The notes beneath the pieces were generated by a model. That model worked only from the letters and a program-made list of their open reading frames with translations. It made no database searches and was not told the origin of the DNA. Of a stretch of DNA of 34,386 nt, positions 19,224 through 29,024 are shown in pieces; position 1 is the stretch's first letter; every line of letters starts with the position of its first letter. A program made the translations under genes and the position numbers. Origin of the DNA: Penium margaritaceum (Eukaryota; Streptophyta; Zygnematophyceae; Desmidiales; Peniaceae); contig SZWC01000091.1 of NCBI GenBank assembly GCA_023375785.1, forward strand, positions 205,069-239,454, read 5' to 3'.

Positions 19224-20410
19224 CAAGAGGCCGTTTAGGCAAAGTGGGTCTTGAGAAGAAAGCTGAAGCCAGAAAACATTGTTGATTGCTATAAAGCACT
19301 GCTGATTGCGAAGGGATTCTCTTAGGTGGAAGGGATCAAATTCACAGAGACCTTCCCACCAGTTGGATGTACGACCACGACCTTGGGTCTGCTGTCCTGG
19401 GTGGCCCATGACGACTGGGAACTCCACCAGGTGGACGTCAGCAACACCGTCCTACATGGAAACCTGGAAGAAGAGATCTACATGGTCCAACCCCCTGGGT
19501 TCGAGGATGGCAGCGGTCGTGTGTACCGGTTGCGAAAAGCACTGTATGGCCTGAAGCAGTCGCCTTGATGCAAGAACAAGGAGATCACGGGCATGCTCCT
19601 CCGAGCTGGCTATGTCTAGAGCGTGGCGGACCCATCGTTTTTCTTGTCCCAGACCACTACGCCCTTTTCGTCCATCTTGGTCTACGTCGATGACCTTCTG
19701 ATCGCCTCACTGGACCTGAAGGCTGTCGAAACAACCAAGAGCATGCTACAATTGGCATACAAAATGAAAGACCTGGGAGAGGCTGGGGATGTAAATTATT
19801 CGTGATTGCACTCGTTGGATGCTCTTGATCCATCACGAGTGATACACCCTCACTCTGGAGGAGCATTTTGCCGAGCTGGTGATCGTCATGCGCACGACGT
19901 CCACCCCGATCACCCCAAACGGACAGGATGCCCTAAAGGTCGATGACCCAATATGGCTGGGAGAACTAGTTGACGTGACCCTGTACTTGTGGATCATTGG
20001 CTCGCTCATATACCTGGCCACGACGAAACGGCCGGACATCGCCTTCACGGTCAACCTGCTCGTACAGTTGTCTCAGGCGCCGCGTAAACGGGTCCTTGAG
20101 ATCGCAGTCCGGTGTGTGCGGTACATTGTTTCCATTGCCCGCATGGGACTTCACTGCCGAGGACAAGCCTCAATGGTCCTCGACGGTTACAGAGACTGTG
20201 ACTGGACGTGGAGTCCGGACGGCAAGAGTCACACCGGATACATATCCCTCATTGGAGGGACATCCATCTCATGGTGCAGTGGCAAGCAGGGTTGCATCGC
20301 TCGCAGCATTGTAGAGGCAGAGTATGTGGCTTTGGGTGCTGGCGCGACTAAGAGTGTGCTGTTGGTGTGTCTGTTGCATGAGCTAGGCCAGTCCTCAGCT
20401 GCCACAGGTA
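19224..20410 (+). pseudogene. Copia-2B reverse transcriptase and truncated RNase H
   Basis: Recognisable strings in order are KWVLRRKLKP, FTETFPPVGC, WELHQVDVSNTVLHG, LRKALYGLKQSP (stop at 19566), the active site VYVDDLLIAS and GSLIYLATTKRPDIAFTVNL. RNase H has DCDWTWSPDG and EAEYVALGAG. The final RNase H acidic segment (RCDNQSA in Copia-1) is missing; similarity ends near 20410. There are several stops (19227, 19239, 19324, 19566, 19617) and a frameshift near 19790. Confidence 0.88.
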
Positions 20411-20457
20411 CGAGTAGAGTGTCTGACACAACAATGTTGCACCCACTCCCGAGATGA

Positions 20458-20943
20458 AGACCACGGACAAGTCAAGTGGGTCACATGAAGTCATGTTTCA
20501 ACTACCTTGTCCAACTGCTTAGACTAAAGAGAGAGTTGATTCAAAGGGAATGAAATGAGCTTCTTAGTACACCTTATGTAGGCCTCTTTGGATGTTGGTT
20601 GTTAATGAATTTCAACAGACATGGAAATTGGAAATCATTGATGATATGACAATATTTGATAAATTCAACACTAACACGAACTCAGTTTTACAACACTACC
20701 AAAATAACTACACACACTGGAAGCTAGTCTAATGGAGGTCCTAAACTCAGAGCCACTTGAAATTTGGCATGCACCTCCTCCATAGGAGCTGTTCTTCAGA
20801 GAGCTTTGCAAAGCGCACACACGGAAACAAACAAGAGGGAGAAACACGAGTTAGGACCATGGTTAACAAACATGTATTAACAACAAGACATAGTTGTTGG
20901 AATGCAAAATACGTAACTAGAGGATGAGAAACTGAGGGAAAAC
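20458..20943. other. Unassigned, AT-richer sequence
   Basis: It follows the break in Copia-2B RNase H. No LTR matching 10111-10682 and no recognisable protein are seen. Base composition is visibly more AT-rich than the Copia sequence on its left. Confidence 0.5.
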
Positions 20944-21569
20944 TCACCACATTGTGAAAAAGCGGTTCATGTTGTCAACCTCCTTATGGAAAGTCATCCA
21001 TGCCTCCTTACGCTCATCTGCATCATTATGGTCAACCCCTTCATCCTCACTGGAGACGGATATGGGGTCGACTATCTCATCATGTTGGTCGACCCCTTCA
21101 TCTTCTTCCTCCTCCTCCTCCTCCTCCTCATCCTCCTCCTCCTCTCCCTCCTCCTCCTCCTTCTTCTCCTCTTCCTCGTCCGACTCTGCCTCCTCCTCAG
21201 CAAGGGGGACATCCTTTGCCTCATCCCCGGTGTACCCCATGGCATCCTTGTTCGACCTGCTGGACGCCCTCATGCGACGCTATGCCTCAAGCTGTTTGAT
21301 GCGTGCGAGTACCATCTTCTCAGGACTAGGGGCCTCCATGTTAGGACATGCACGGCGTACTGGCCTTGCTTCCCACAACGGGCACAGATACGTCGCTTCC
21401 TTACCTTTGCGTATTCGTCCAATCTCACTATGGCTGGATTTCTGCGACCGCGACATGGGCATGGCTGGAGCCAAGTTGGTTCAGCTGGCTTCACAAGCTT
21501 CACCTTGGATAGGGGGGATGGGGCGTTGTATGTGTGTTTGTAGCTAAGGTTGAGGTAGCCAAAGTCCAC
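20944..21569 (-). pseudogene. MULE-like transposase C-terminal remnant with acidic tail
   Basis: The minus strand reads through a basic segment (WLQPCPCRGRRNPAIVRLDE, YAKVRKRR) into a CCHC knuckle, ICARCGKQG, which a one-base deletion near 21355 takes out of frame before RRACPNMEAPSPEKM. A stop follows QLEA; then ASSRSNKDAMGY leads into a long Glu/Asp-rich tract (about 21080-21200). The last codons end in TG-GTGAGT, so a splice donor may lie at about 20948. Basic stretch plus CX2CX4HX4C knuckle is typical of the C-terminus of Mutator-like transposases, but the DDE core is not present, so the family call is tentative. Confidence 0.45.
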
Positions 21570-22470
21570 GTACAGGGGGCATGCTGATCAAGAGAGTGGA
21601 GGTGACGCAGAGTGAGCCATGCTGGACCCACGATGAATACCATCTGGTGCCTTCATGCGTTTACCTCCCTCTCGCAGCATTGCCTCAGCTCCACCCGTAG
21701 TTATTACCATGGCTACTATGCTGGTTTGACTATGAAACCTATGATTGTCTTCACACCGCCTGTTTGGCCTGCACCGTAGAGTGCAGAACCTTGGAAACCT
21801 AGATTAGGTCTCAAACAAGTGGTGGCATAGACGATGTTTTGGCCTGTGATCTTGGGGCAGTCGGCCCAATTTGAGTGACATGCGAGGGGACTGCTCTCGC
21901 TCGAGCTTGGTGCGTCGGCGAGCTCCGCTAGCCGGCCCGACGGGTGGGTCTTGCTTCAGGAGACTCACCCGCTCAAGCTCTTTGGTTGTGAGCTCGGCAC
22001 TTAGGCTTGAGCGGCAGCCATGGCCGTCATGCAAAACAGGCTCTAGCATGCTCGTTTCTCGGTAATTTCAAGCAAGATAAGTTACACTTGAATCGTGAGA
22101 ATCTTCTCAGTACTTTTACTACTAGGTTGTTACTGCTAATGTTGTACACTGCTATGTTGGTTGCTACAGAGAAGGCTGCTAGTGCTGGTGCTGTTATTCA
22201 CCTGTAGCTCGGAGCTCACAGCTGTCAGAGGAAACTCCGTAATGGTTTCCTCCCCCCTTCTTTCCTATTTTACTTTTCTTTTCCAATTAGTTACCTCCTA
22301 CGGTGCTTATACTCCTCCCATGTAGTAGCACCTGCTGCTGCACCTAGTCGATGTTGTCTTGCTGATGTAGTGATATTCCTCCAGGCTACCGCGTGCGTGG
22401 TGCCACATGGCACTTCCTCAAAGCGTCTTAGACCAATTTTTGTTGCACCACAGCTCACACACCCCCCTGT
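21570..22470. other. Unassigned repeat-derived sequence
   Basis: No gene is recognised. It holds an LTR-like GC stretch (about 21900-22000, with ggcgagctcc and cgacgggt strings reminiscent of 9670-9720 and 10490-10540) and, toward 22290-22470, the sequence immediately internal to the primer site at 22471. That pattern suggests the leader of another minus-strand LTR element. Confidence 0.45.
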
Positions 22471-22482
22471 GCTCTGATACCA
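22471..22482 (-). other. Primer binding site of an orphan LTR element
   Basis: The minus strand reads TGGTATCAGAGC, a perfect initiator-Met tRNA primer site. The expected LTR would lie to the right from 22483 but no clear TG terminus or second copy is visible, so only the primer site is supported. Confidence 0.75.
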
Positions 22483-23909
22483 AGGTAGATTACATTTGGA
22501 CATGCAGGCCCATGCAAGAGTGCCATGAGCTCTAGGTGTGAGGAGCAGACAACGAAGGCCAAAACTGGCTAAGTCTGGAACACATTACGAACAAGGAGAG
22601 AGCAGTATGAGTCAAACTTAGAGCTGATGTACTGGGGACTGGTGGCTAGCCCACCAGGTCCCATCATCCCCGTCGCGTCAAACGGTACAAAAAAGGAATA
22701 CACACGTCATAGAATATGAGACCACAGAATGGAGGTCTCCCGAGGCTCTGGAACAGTCAACCGTGGGTTCGAGTCTCGACCGACGAGAAAATATTGCATT
22801 GTACCCCAAACACATCCAAACTCTACAATGACACACTAGCATCACCGGCTAGCTAAGCTAGGCAAGTTCAGGCCTCCCGAGATGCTAGATTATGTCAACA
22901 GACGTCCGGGTCTTAGCCACATGCAAGATTCATATGTCTGACAAAAATCAACAAAGGCTCAACCAATCAGTGCTGGGTCTTCCGAGGTACCGGTACAAAC
23001 CACCGTGTACCCGAGTCCCCACCGTAGAGGGAATGGACAACCTGCCAGCACGAATACGTCTCTTATCATTGTGGGGTCTTCCGGGGCACTGGCACAGACC
23101 ACCAAGTGCCCGGTTCTCGACCACCAAGAAAACTCTACTAGCCATGCATGTGTGAACGAGGTGGCTAGAATGGACCATACATAATAAAGAACAGGCTATG
23201 TAACTACTAGAGCATCATCAAAGCAAATCGAGAAGCTCTCAAAACGCAACCCCATCTACCACTCAGAGAAGATCAAAGCCCACACACCAACACGCGATTC
23301 TCAACCCCACACAAAAATCACGATCGAGTGAAAACAGTTGTTTTCGAGATCAAGCTGAAATGCTCGTTCTATCATTTTTTCCTAACAAGCAAACCGTCCT
23401 CTTTTGACATGCAAATCTTAGTCAAATCCTATCCTGAATAACATTCGGGGTTTTAGGGTTTCAGTCTTGCATGGAATCCCGCTAGGCGCAGCGGTAGCGA
23501 GGCCCAGCAGGTCTCCTTTCAATGCATGGGGAGTCTCGGACCCCCCATGCAAATCACACACAAACCCCCTCCTCCTTGAACATTCACAAACCGCTCAAAG
23601 GTGGGGTTTGTAAATGTTCAAAATATTTTTCAACATCAACATATCAACGTTGCATCGTTGCATGTAGCGTCGACATGCTTCTTCTTCCCACTACTTGTGG
23701 ATAGGGGAGTCTTACTTTCCAAACGCCTGGTAGGGTAGTCTTATTCTTTCGAACGTCGGATAAGATGGTTTTATTCTTACGATCACCGGGTAGGACATAC
23801 ATGCAATCAAATTCTGTGGGTAATCCCTACATGTATCCCATCGATGATAGACTCGATCTGTGACCTAGATGAGGGTTGAAAAGCAGGACACCAAAGTTTT
23901 GGCCATGTC
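22483..23909. other. Unassigned region with dispersed repeats and palindromes
   Basis: It includes a segment (22586-22684) similar to 8461-8561, three copies of a 60-bp repeat (22732, 22974, 23072), and two short inverted repeats (23524-23550 and 23578-23619). 23400-23900 is AT-rich with no recognisable coding. Confidence 0.5.
22732..23133 (+). repeat. Three dispersed copies of a 60-bp repeat
   Basis: Copies at 22732-22791, 22974-23036 and 23072-23133 share the order ggtcttccgagg, a short variable block, acagaccacc, then cgagtctcgaccacc-gagaaaa. They lie 242 and 98 bp apart. The first contains ggttcgagtctcgacc, which resembles a tRNA T-arm but cannot form its stem. Confidence 0.65.
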
Positions 23910-23979
23910 TGGCAACTAAGTCATTGAATCATAATTATTGTTTTGTTCGTGATCAATCGACTTGCACGTGACCTCTTTA

Positions 23980-24945
23980 CTACAAGAGACGTGGGCATGC
24001 CGGAGTGTGATGAGAAGAGGCATAGATCCGGAGTAGATCTCACTATGTGAATGACTCAAGAAAGACGCCATCACGTAACTCAACAATATGGTACTTGTTG
24101 GGGTCCCAAAACAGCCAGGCATTGGACCAGGGTGTGATGCCGAGGAACAGACAAAGTTGACCGCAAGGAGACAACTTGCTACTCTATTGGATGTCAGGGA
24201 CTTAGACACACGCCAGACAATCCCAAACACATGCCAAGCGGAGATGAGCACGACGGCCAAACCATTGCTCATAAGGGGGTGACGTGACAAGGAAGTGGAC
24301 CATGAGGCACACGGTTCCAGACCTACGTTGTTTAAGTCATGGGCTCGAAGGTAAAGGCCTCTGAGAGACCAGAATCGACACACATGGATCACACAAAATC
24401 CAACATCATGAGGTTCTAACGCTCGAACACACCATTTTTCTATGGATTATAAGGATCGTAGAGTTCATGGGTGACACCTTGCTCTTGCATAAACTCGGTT
24501 GCAGGACCCATGAACTCCCCCCACGATTGGACCGAAAATGGTCAAAGCACGCTCAGCCTGTATTAAGAAGCACCAAATGGTGTGTGCTGCATTGCTTCTG
24601 CGATGCAGGCAAAACACCCAACGAACGTGGGAGTATTCTCTGTAAGAGTGAGGACATACAGGCCATATTCTGTATGGGACTTTGTGCAAAAAGGGCCCAT
24701 GAGATTCGTAGGCAGGAGTTGCAAAGGACGGGAGGTAGTAGAGTGGAAAGGGGGGAGTGTCGTCCGGTGCATTTTCCCTTGGAGACATACGCAATAATCC
24801 GTGTGACAAGGCTTCTAAAAAAGCCTGGTTGAGGCCAAAGGCAAGCTTGACGTGAAAGAGTGGCAGGATGAACATGACAAAGACGATGATGCAACAACTG
24901 CTGGTGCGTGACGGACAAGGTCCCGGTGACATAGACACACACAGA
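23980..24945 (-). pseudogene. Copia-3 pre-integrase and integrase
   Basis: The strings CVYVTGTLSVTHQQLLHHRL, CHVH, then LLPTNLMGPF, YGLYVLTLTENTP, WGEFMGPATEFMQEQGVTHE, KNGVFER and KLSPCGQLCLFLGI are seen in shifting frames. The second catalytic region (SDRGGEF in Copia-1) has decayed to QSWGEF, so the Asp is lost. Confidence 0.8.
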
Positions 24946-25690
24946 CTATGTCGGAGATGCCACAACATGACATGGGACATGGTAGAGACTCCTAACTGCA
25001 ACACCACGAAGCACCACACATATGGTTGTGCACAAACTGACAGTGGACACACCAACAACATGATTGACTGTAGGACCAAGATTATCGTAGGTGGGAACAA
25101 AGAATTGACTTAGCTTGAGATCGGGAAGATAAAATACGTGTGAAGAATAGATAGGACCGACAAGGCCATCAAAGCGAACACTCCCAAACTCATGCACACA
25201 GAGTTGTTGACCCAACCATGTACGCACAATGTGGACAGATCTGAGAGGACTCAACAAGACAAAAACACTACGGGGGCAGGTCATACGATGGATGGCACCC
25301 GAGTCAACAACCCAGGTGCCATCCGGGGCTCGTTCCATTGGAGACACAAAGCACAACACGACCAAATCATTGGAGGAAGATGCGGACTGTACACAATCAG
25401 CCACGGACTCGGTCCACGATGGTACCTTACACGAGACAACATCCTCCATAGAGTAAACCACTAGCCTATCCCACACAGTGTTATGAAAACTGGCATTATT
25501 GTAAACAATGGGCCCCTCGGCACTGTGCATGCAACTCACACATCCCTTTGTGGTCAAGTCGACATTGGTGCGAAACGAAGCCACGAGCAGCTACTCCAGC
25601 TCTATGATACAGCCGTCAAGAAGCTCTGTTCCCAATGTTGAAGCTGTAATCATGTCTGCCCTGCGGGCACTACTCGTTGATGGGGTCAAG
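24946..25690 (-). pseudogene. Copia-3 protease region
   Basis: A 212-codon open stretch contains GTWVVDSGAIHRMTCPRS, a Copia aspartic protease site with DSG kept, followed by RFDGLVGPIYSSHVFYLPDL, aligning with RFDGPSGPFYLSEVLFVPDL of Copia-1. Confidence 0.85.
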
Positions 25691-27100
25691 GAGCCACTGT
25701 TGTAAATCACATGAGCCTACCATGGATCATGCATCGCTCATGCAATCTTGTTGAAGTCATGCTCGCATGGACGCACTTACCACTTGTCGTTACAGCCACA
25801 ATTTGAGCAACATAGGCCAATATCTAGAGCTCCTCAAGGTCTGTGCATCCCCTTTCCCCTCTTTTCCTCTTCCCCTTGCTCCCCATGTCGAGCGCCACCG
25901 CTACACCAACACTCAATGAAGGAGATGTGGAGGAGAACATTGATGGATAAGACGAGCAGACTGAGAAGATGAGTGGAGTTGAGGTCGTTGTGGCAGCTGT
26001 AAAGTAAGCAATCCAAGGAAGATAGCACCCTAACACCCGCTCGCGATAGTCACCTACCGGGAAGCAAAGTGTTGGTCTCCCCCTTGCTCATCAACTCTTT
26101 AGGCTCAAAGTATTGGAAGAGGTCCGAATACTTATCATGCACCTACAACATGATCGTAGCTAGTGCTGAGTTCTACGTAGGCACCTGCGTGCCTAGGCGA
26201 GTGTATGCACGTAGTGCAAAATGCCAATAGGCCTGTGATCTTGGTGTCCCCATAGTGTAAGAGGTGGGCTCTTGAACACCCTCGTTCAGGTCAGCCTGAC
26301 CCACCCACTGATGAGTGGTGAGAACGAGCTGCCATGCCCCAAAAGGGTCTGCATCTTGTCCAATAAGATCAGCCATGTAGGGTTTGACATCCAAAATATA
26401 GTCCTTAAAAAAGGCACCGATAAGGACGCGATTTGATTGGACAGCTGCAACAGACTTTACTGCATTCGTGGCATTGTGGTCGGATAAGTAATAAGACAAC
26501 ATCCCTTATCCAAGAGCCCATGTGTGAATCTGGAACTCCCAAACCTCAAATCCAATCGAGTCTGAGCATCAAGAAGGTGGGACTCCAAAGTCGTCCACCG
26601 GACGTCCAGTCAGCATGATCAAGCCTAACAACCTTGTGCCCCCAGAGCCAACTCGCTATCACACTGTGGATGTGTAACGTTGCAGCAAGGACACCGGTGA
26701 CAAAAGAGTGTACGTGGATTGGTTTTATCAAGTTTTGTGCGTGTTGATGTTGCTATTTTTAAAGTTGAACTGGGTTCAAAGGTCAATGTTGTGGCTCTTG
26801 CTACTGCTGCTACTACAATTATTGTTGTTGTAGTTGCTGCTGTTGTGGTCGCTAATACAATAGCTATTGCTGGTACGGCTGCTACTGTTGGTGCTGTTGT
26901 ATTTGTTGTTGCTATTGGACATGAGTGCTAGTAGAGTCTACCAATGAACTCCCAAAATTCTTCTCTGACTGGTTGGACAAGCAGTTGGGTTAGTAGTGTT
27001 CACTCATTGGCCAAGACCATGTCGACTTTGCATATTAGGCATCTAGCCACTAAGCGATTGGACTCGTAGGATGCTCAGATCCATTCGCTGCAGGTGGAAT
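25691..27100 (-). pseudogene. Copia-3 gag
   Basis: A 110-codon frame (26502-26173) includes DYILDVKPYMADLIGQDADP and FGAWQLVLTTHQW, whose order matches the capsid region of Copia-2 (YSLDLEPFL, PHGAWNLATTRF). A CAA/CAG-rich tract (26780-26935) corresponds to the Gln-rich part of Copia-2 gag. The rest is broken. A zinc knuckle is not recognisable. Confidence 0.6.
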
Positions 27101-27987
27101 GTCACCCCCACCAGCTGGCTGAGTGTCTGACATTAGGAATGCTCAAGGGAAGGTGGATGCAAGGCCAAGTCGAGGGGAAGCAGTGCCGAAAACATTTTGG
27201 AGCAGTTTTCCTCTGGCCTTGTCAGAAAACTATGCAGCGGGACCGAAGGCCTCGGTAATCCGCTTGTCTGGGCTGTGCACCGCTTTGATGGAGGAAGAGA
27301 GGTAGATCCCAACCCCAAGAGGCCCGAGAGAAAGAGGAAAGAGGAAGGAGGATCAAATGGACCAATATGCGGTTGGTCTAGTGGCCGACCACGTCACGTC
27401 GCTGTCATGTTTGAAGGTGTAGCCTAGCGATTGGGGTCATGTGCTGACATTGCACTATAACGCCGCACTCCTTCCCAGGTTCTAGCCCAACTGTTCTACC
27501 CTGTCCTTAGGATGCAACTCAGCGATTGCTATGGTCGCTGACGTTGCAACCCATCGTCTATATTGGTTGCTAAAGATGCAGCCTAGTGGCTGCTGCTTCT
27601 ACTCAAGACGCAACCCAAAAGTTACGACCAATGTGGTAGCCAGGCGGCTGCGGTCTATGCTGAGATTGAAGCAAAACTGTTGGGATCTTTAGTTGGCTTG
27701 TAGCTCAATTGCTTGGGCCTTAGTTGGGATGACGTGCGAATGTAATGCTTCACCTGTTACTGTCCCAACTGGCTCGCTCCAGGTGTGGCCGACTTGTGAT
27801 CTGTGCAACTTGTTGCTATTGCAGCCAAGCTGACTATAGTTGCGGCTCGCAAGGGGTTACACAGCCTAGTACAATAGCAACATCACCCGCCTTCATTGCT
27901 TTTGTGACCAATGCAGAGCCAATGGCTGTCGCTGCCATCCCATGCGACTATCTTCCTTATGCAAACAAGTGAGGGAAAGTTTCCCTC
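27101..27987 (-). other. Copia-3 leader
   Basis: This lies between the decayed primer site and gag. 27410-27690 has imperfect repeats built on gcaacc/gcagcct-agcgattgc. No coding is supported. Confidence 0.45.
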
Positions 27988-27999
27988 ACTCTAATGCCA
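27988..27999 (-). other. Decayed Copia-3 primer binding site
   Basis: The minus strand reads TGGCATTAGAGT, 9 of 12 matches to TGGTATCAGAGC, all three differences being transitions. The plus strand at 28005 starts TGTTGG, a possible LTR terminus. An 11-bp-arm palindrome lies at 27968-27990, overlapping the site. Confidence 0.6.
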
Positions 28000-28004
28000 A
28001 TAAT

Positions 28005-28430
28005 TGTTGGAGCTCGCCGCTCACACACTCTTTCATACTACAGATGAGGGAAGAGGGAAGGGATAAACATTGTTCATAGTCCTTGGGAGGAAACATAATC
28101 AATAGCGAGCGGGAGATGCATCACAAGTTCACAACACAAGAGCGAGCAACAGGTGAGCGACGTGAATGCTTGCGACAAGATTCCTCGTCGCTCGCCGTGG
28201 AGGGCTCGACAAAGAGCCTGGAGATTTTCCTATGCCCTGGTTTTCTATGGGAGTAGTGCGATGGTACCTGGCTGAACGTGGGTTCTGTAGCCAACTTGCT
28301 ACCCACCAGCTAAAACTTGGCACTACATTATTGTGGTCTCACACCCAAAGCTACAAAGCAGGCAATTTTGGAAAATTGTTGCTACTCATAGTTATTCACA
28401 TGCATCAATCTACTCCATATGGCAATCGTA
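28005..28430. other. Possible Copia-3 LTR and unassigned sequence
   Basis: It begins TGTTGG beside the decayed primer site, as an LTR would, but no second copy exists in the window to prove it. No gene is recognised. Confidence 0.35.
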
Positions 28431-29024
28431 CTCTTTAGACTGGCCTCTCGGACACCGTCTTCCACACCTTTGTGAGTCCTCGACACACTCACGAGCTTGC
28501 GTGTGCACGAACAGAGGCCGCGGGTCACCATCTGCATCTGTACATTCCCATACAACATCATATGGTACACATCATGCAAAGTAAAACAACACCTTCTGCG
28601 ATCACGAGCATGTGCTAGCTTGCATGTTTCTCTCATGAATTATAGTCGCTCAATGATGATGTCTTCTAAGGAAACGAGCCAATACAATATGTGTCTAGCA
28701 TTGTGTTCGTTCAGGTTTTTCTTTTTTTGTGTCTTGGCTGGCCCACACCATTATGTCAGAAATGTTTTTGCGTGTGTCCTCAGTACTCTACTCACAATTT
28801 GTTTTCGCTCGTTTCCTTGGGGGATATCAAGCAAGCTAGCAGACGCTTGTGATCGCTGTAGGTGTTCGTTTACTTTGCATGTTGTGTAATGTTTCATGTT
28901 GTATGGGAATGTACAGGCAGTGATGGTGACCCACTGCCTCTGTTCGTGCACACGTAAGCTCGTGAATGTGTCGAGGACACGCCGAGGTGTGGAAGTCGGT
29001 GTGCGAGAGGCCAGTCCAAAGACT
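28431..29024. mobile_element. Foldback-type inverted repeat, arms about 220-250 bp
   Basis: 28431-28680 and 28806-29024 are inverted copies at roughly four fifths identity. Shared blocks include actggcctctcg, ttcacgagctt/ctcacgagctt, gtgtgcacgaacagaggc, tgtacattcccatacaacat and catgcaaagtaaa. The 125-bp centre is T-rich and unrelated. No coding capacity for a transposase is seen, which fits a non-autonomous foldback or MITE-like element. Confidence 0.82.

Larger units (their letters stand above)
15090..20457 (+). mobile_element. Copia-2B: knuckle to RNase H, interrupted by a Penelope-like element
   Basis: At 15090 the sequence restarts at the gag zinc knuckle (ECYSYGGAHRYT-stop-C), homologous to 13164 onward at an offset of 1926 bp. 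It then runs through protease, integrase (split by the insertion at about 16447-17811), linker, RT and most of RNase H. It has no 5' LTR, primer site or gag N-terminus and no 3' LTR. A and B differ substantially in protein sequence, so this is not a recent duplication. Confidence 0.85.
23910..28004 (-). mobile_element. Copia-3: strongly degenerate Copia element lacking RT
   Basis: It reads on the minus strand from a decayed primer site (27988-27999) through a leader, gag (about 27100-25690, including a Gln/Asn-coding CAA-rich tract), protease (25290), pre-integrase and integrase (to about 23980). Similarity ends after the integrase C-terminal string DPNKYHIVELRDGVF; no RT, RNase H or 3' LTR is present. 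Many stops and frame changes make it the oldest of the three Copia copies. Confidence 0.78.

Noticed and set aside
20954..21547. Plus-strand Ser-rich, Leu-rich and Pro-rich frames
   Set aside because: They are complements of the minus-strand Glu/Asp tract and have no independent support.
22755..22790. tRNA T-arm-like string ggttcgagtctcgacc
   Set aside because: The flanking bases do not form a T stem and no other tRNA arms are present; it is part of a repeated 60-bp sequence.
23450..23466. Telomere-like ttttagggttt
   Set aside because: Less than two TTTAGGG units, so no support for an interstitial telomere.
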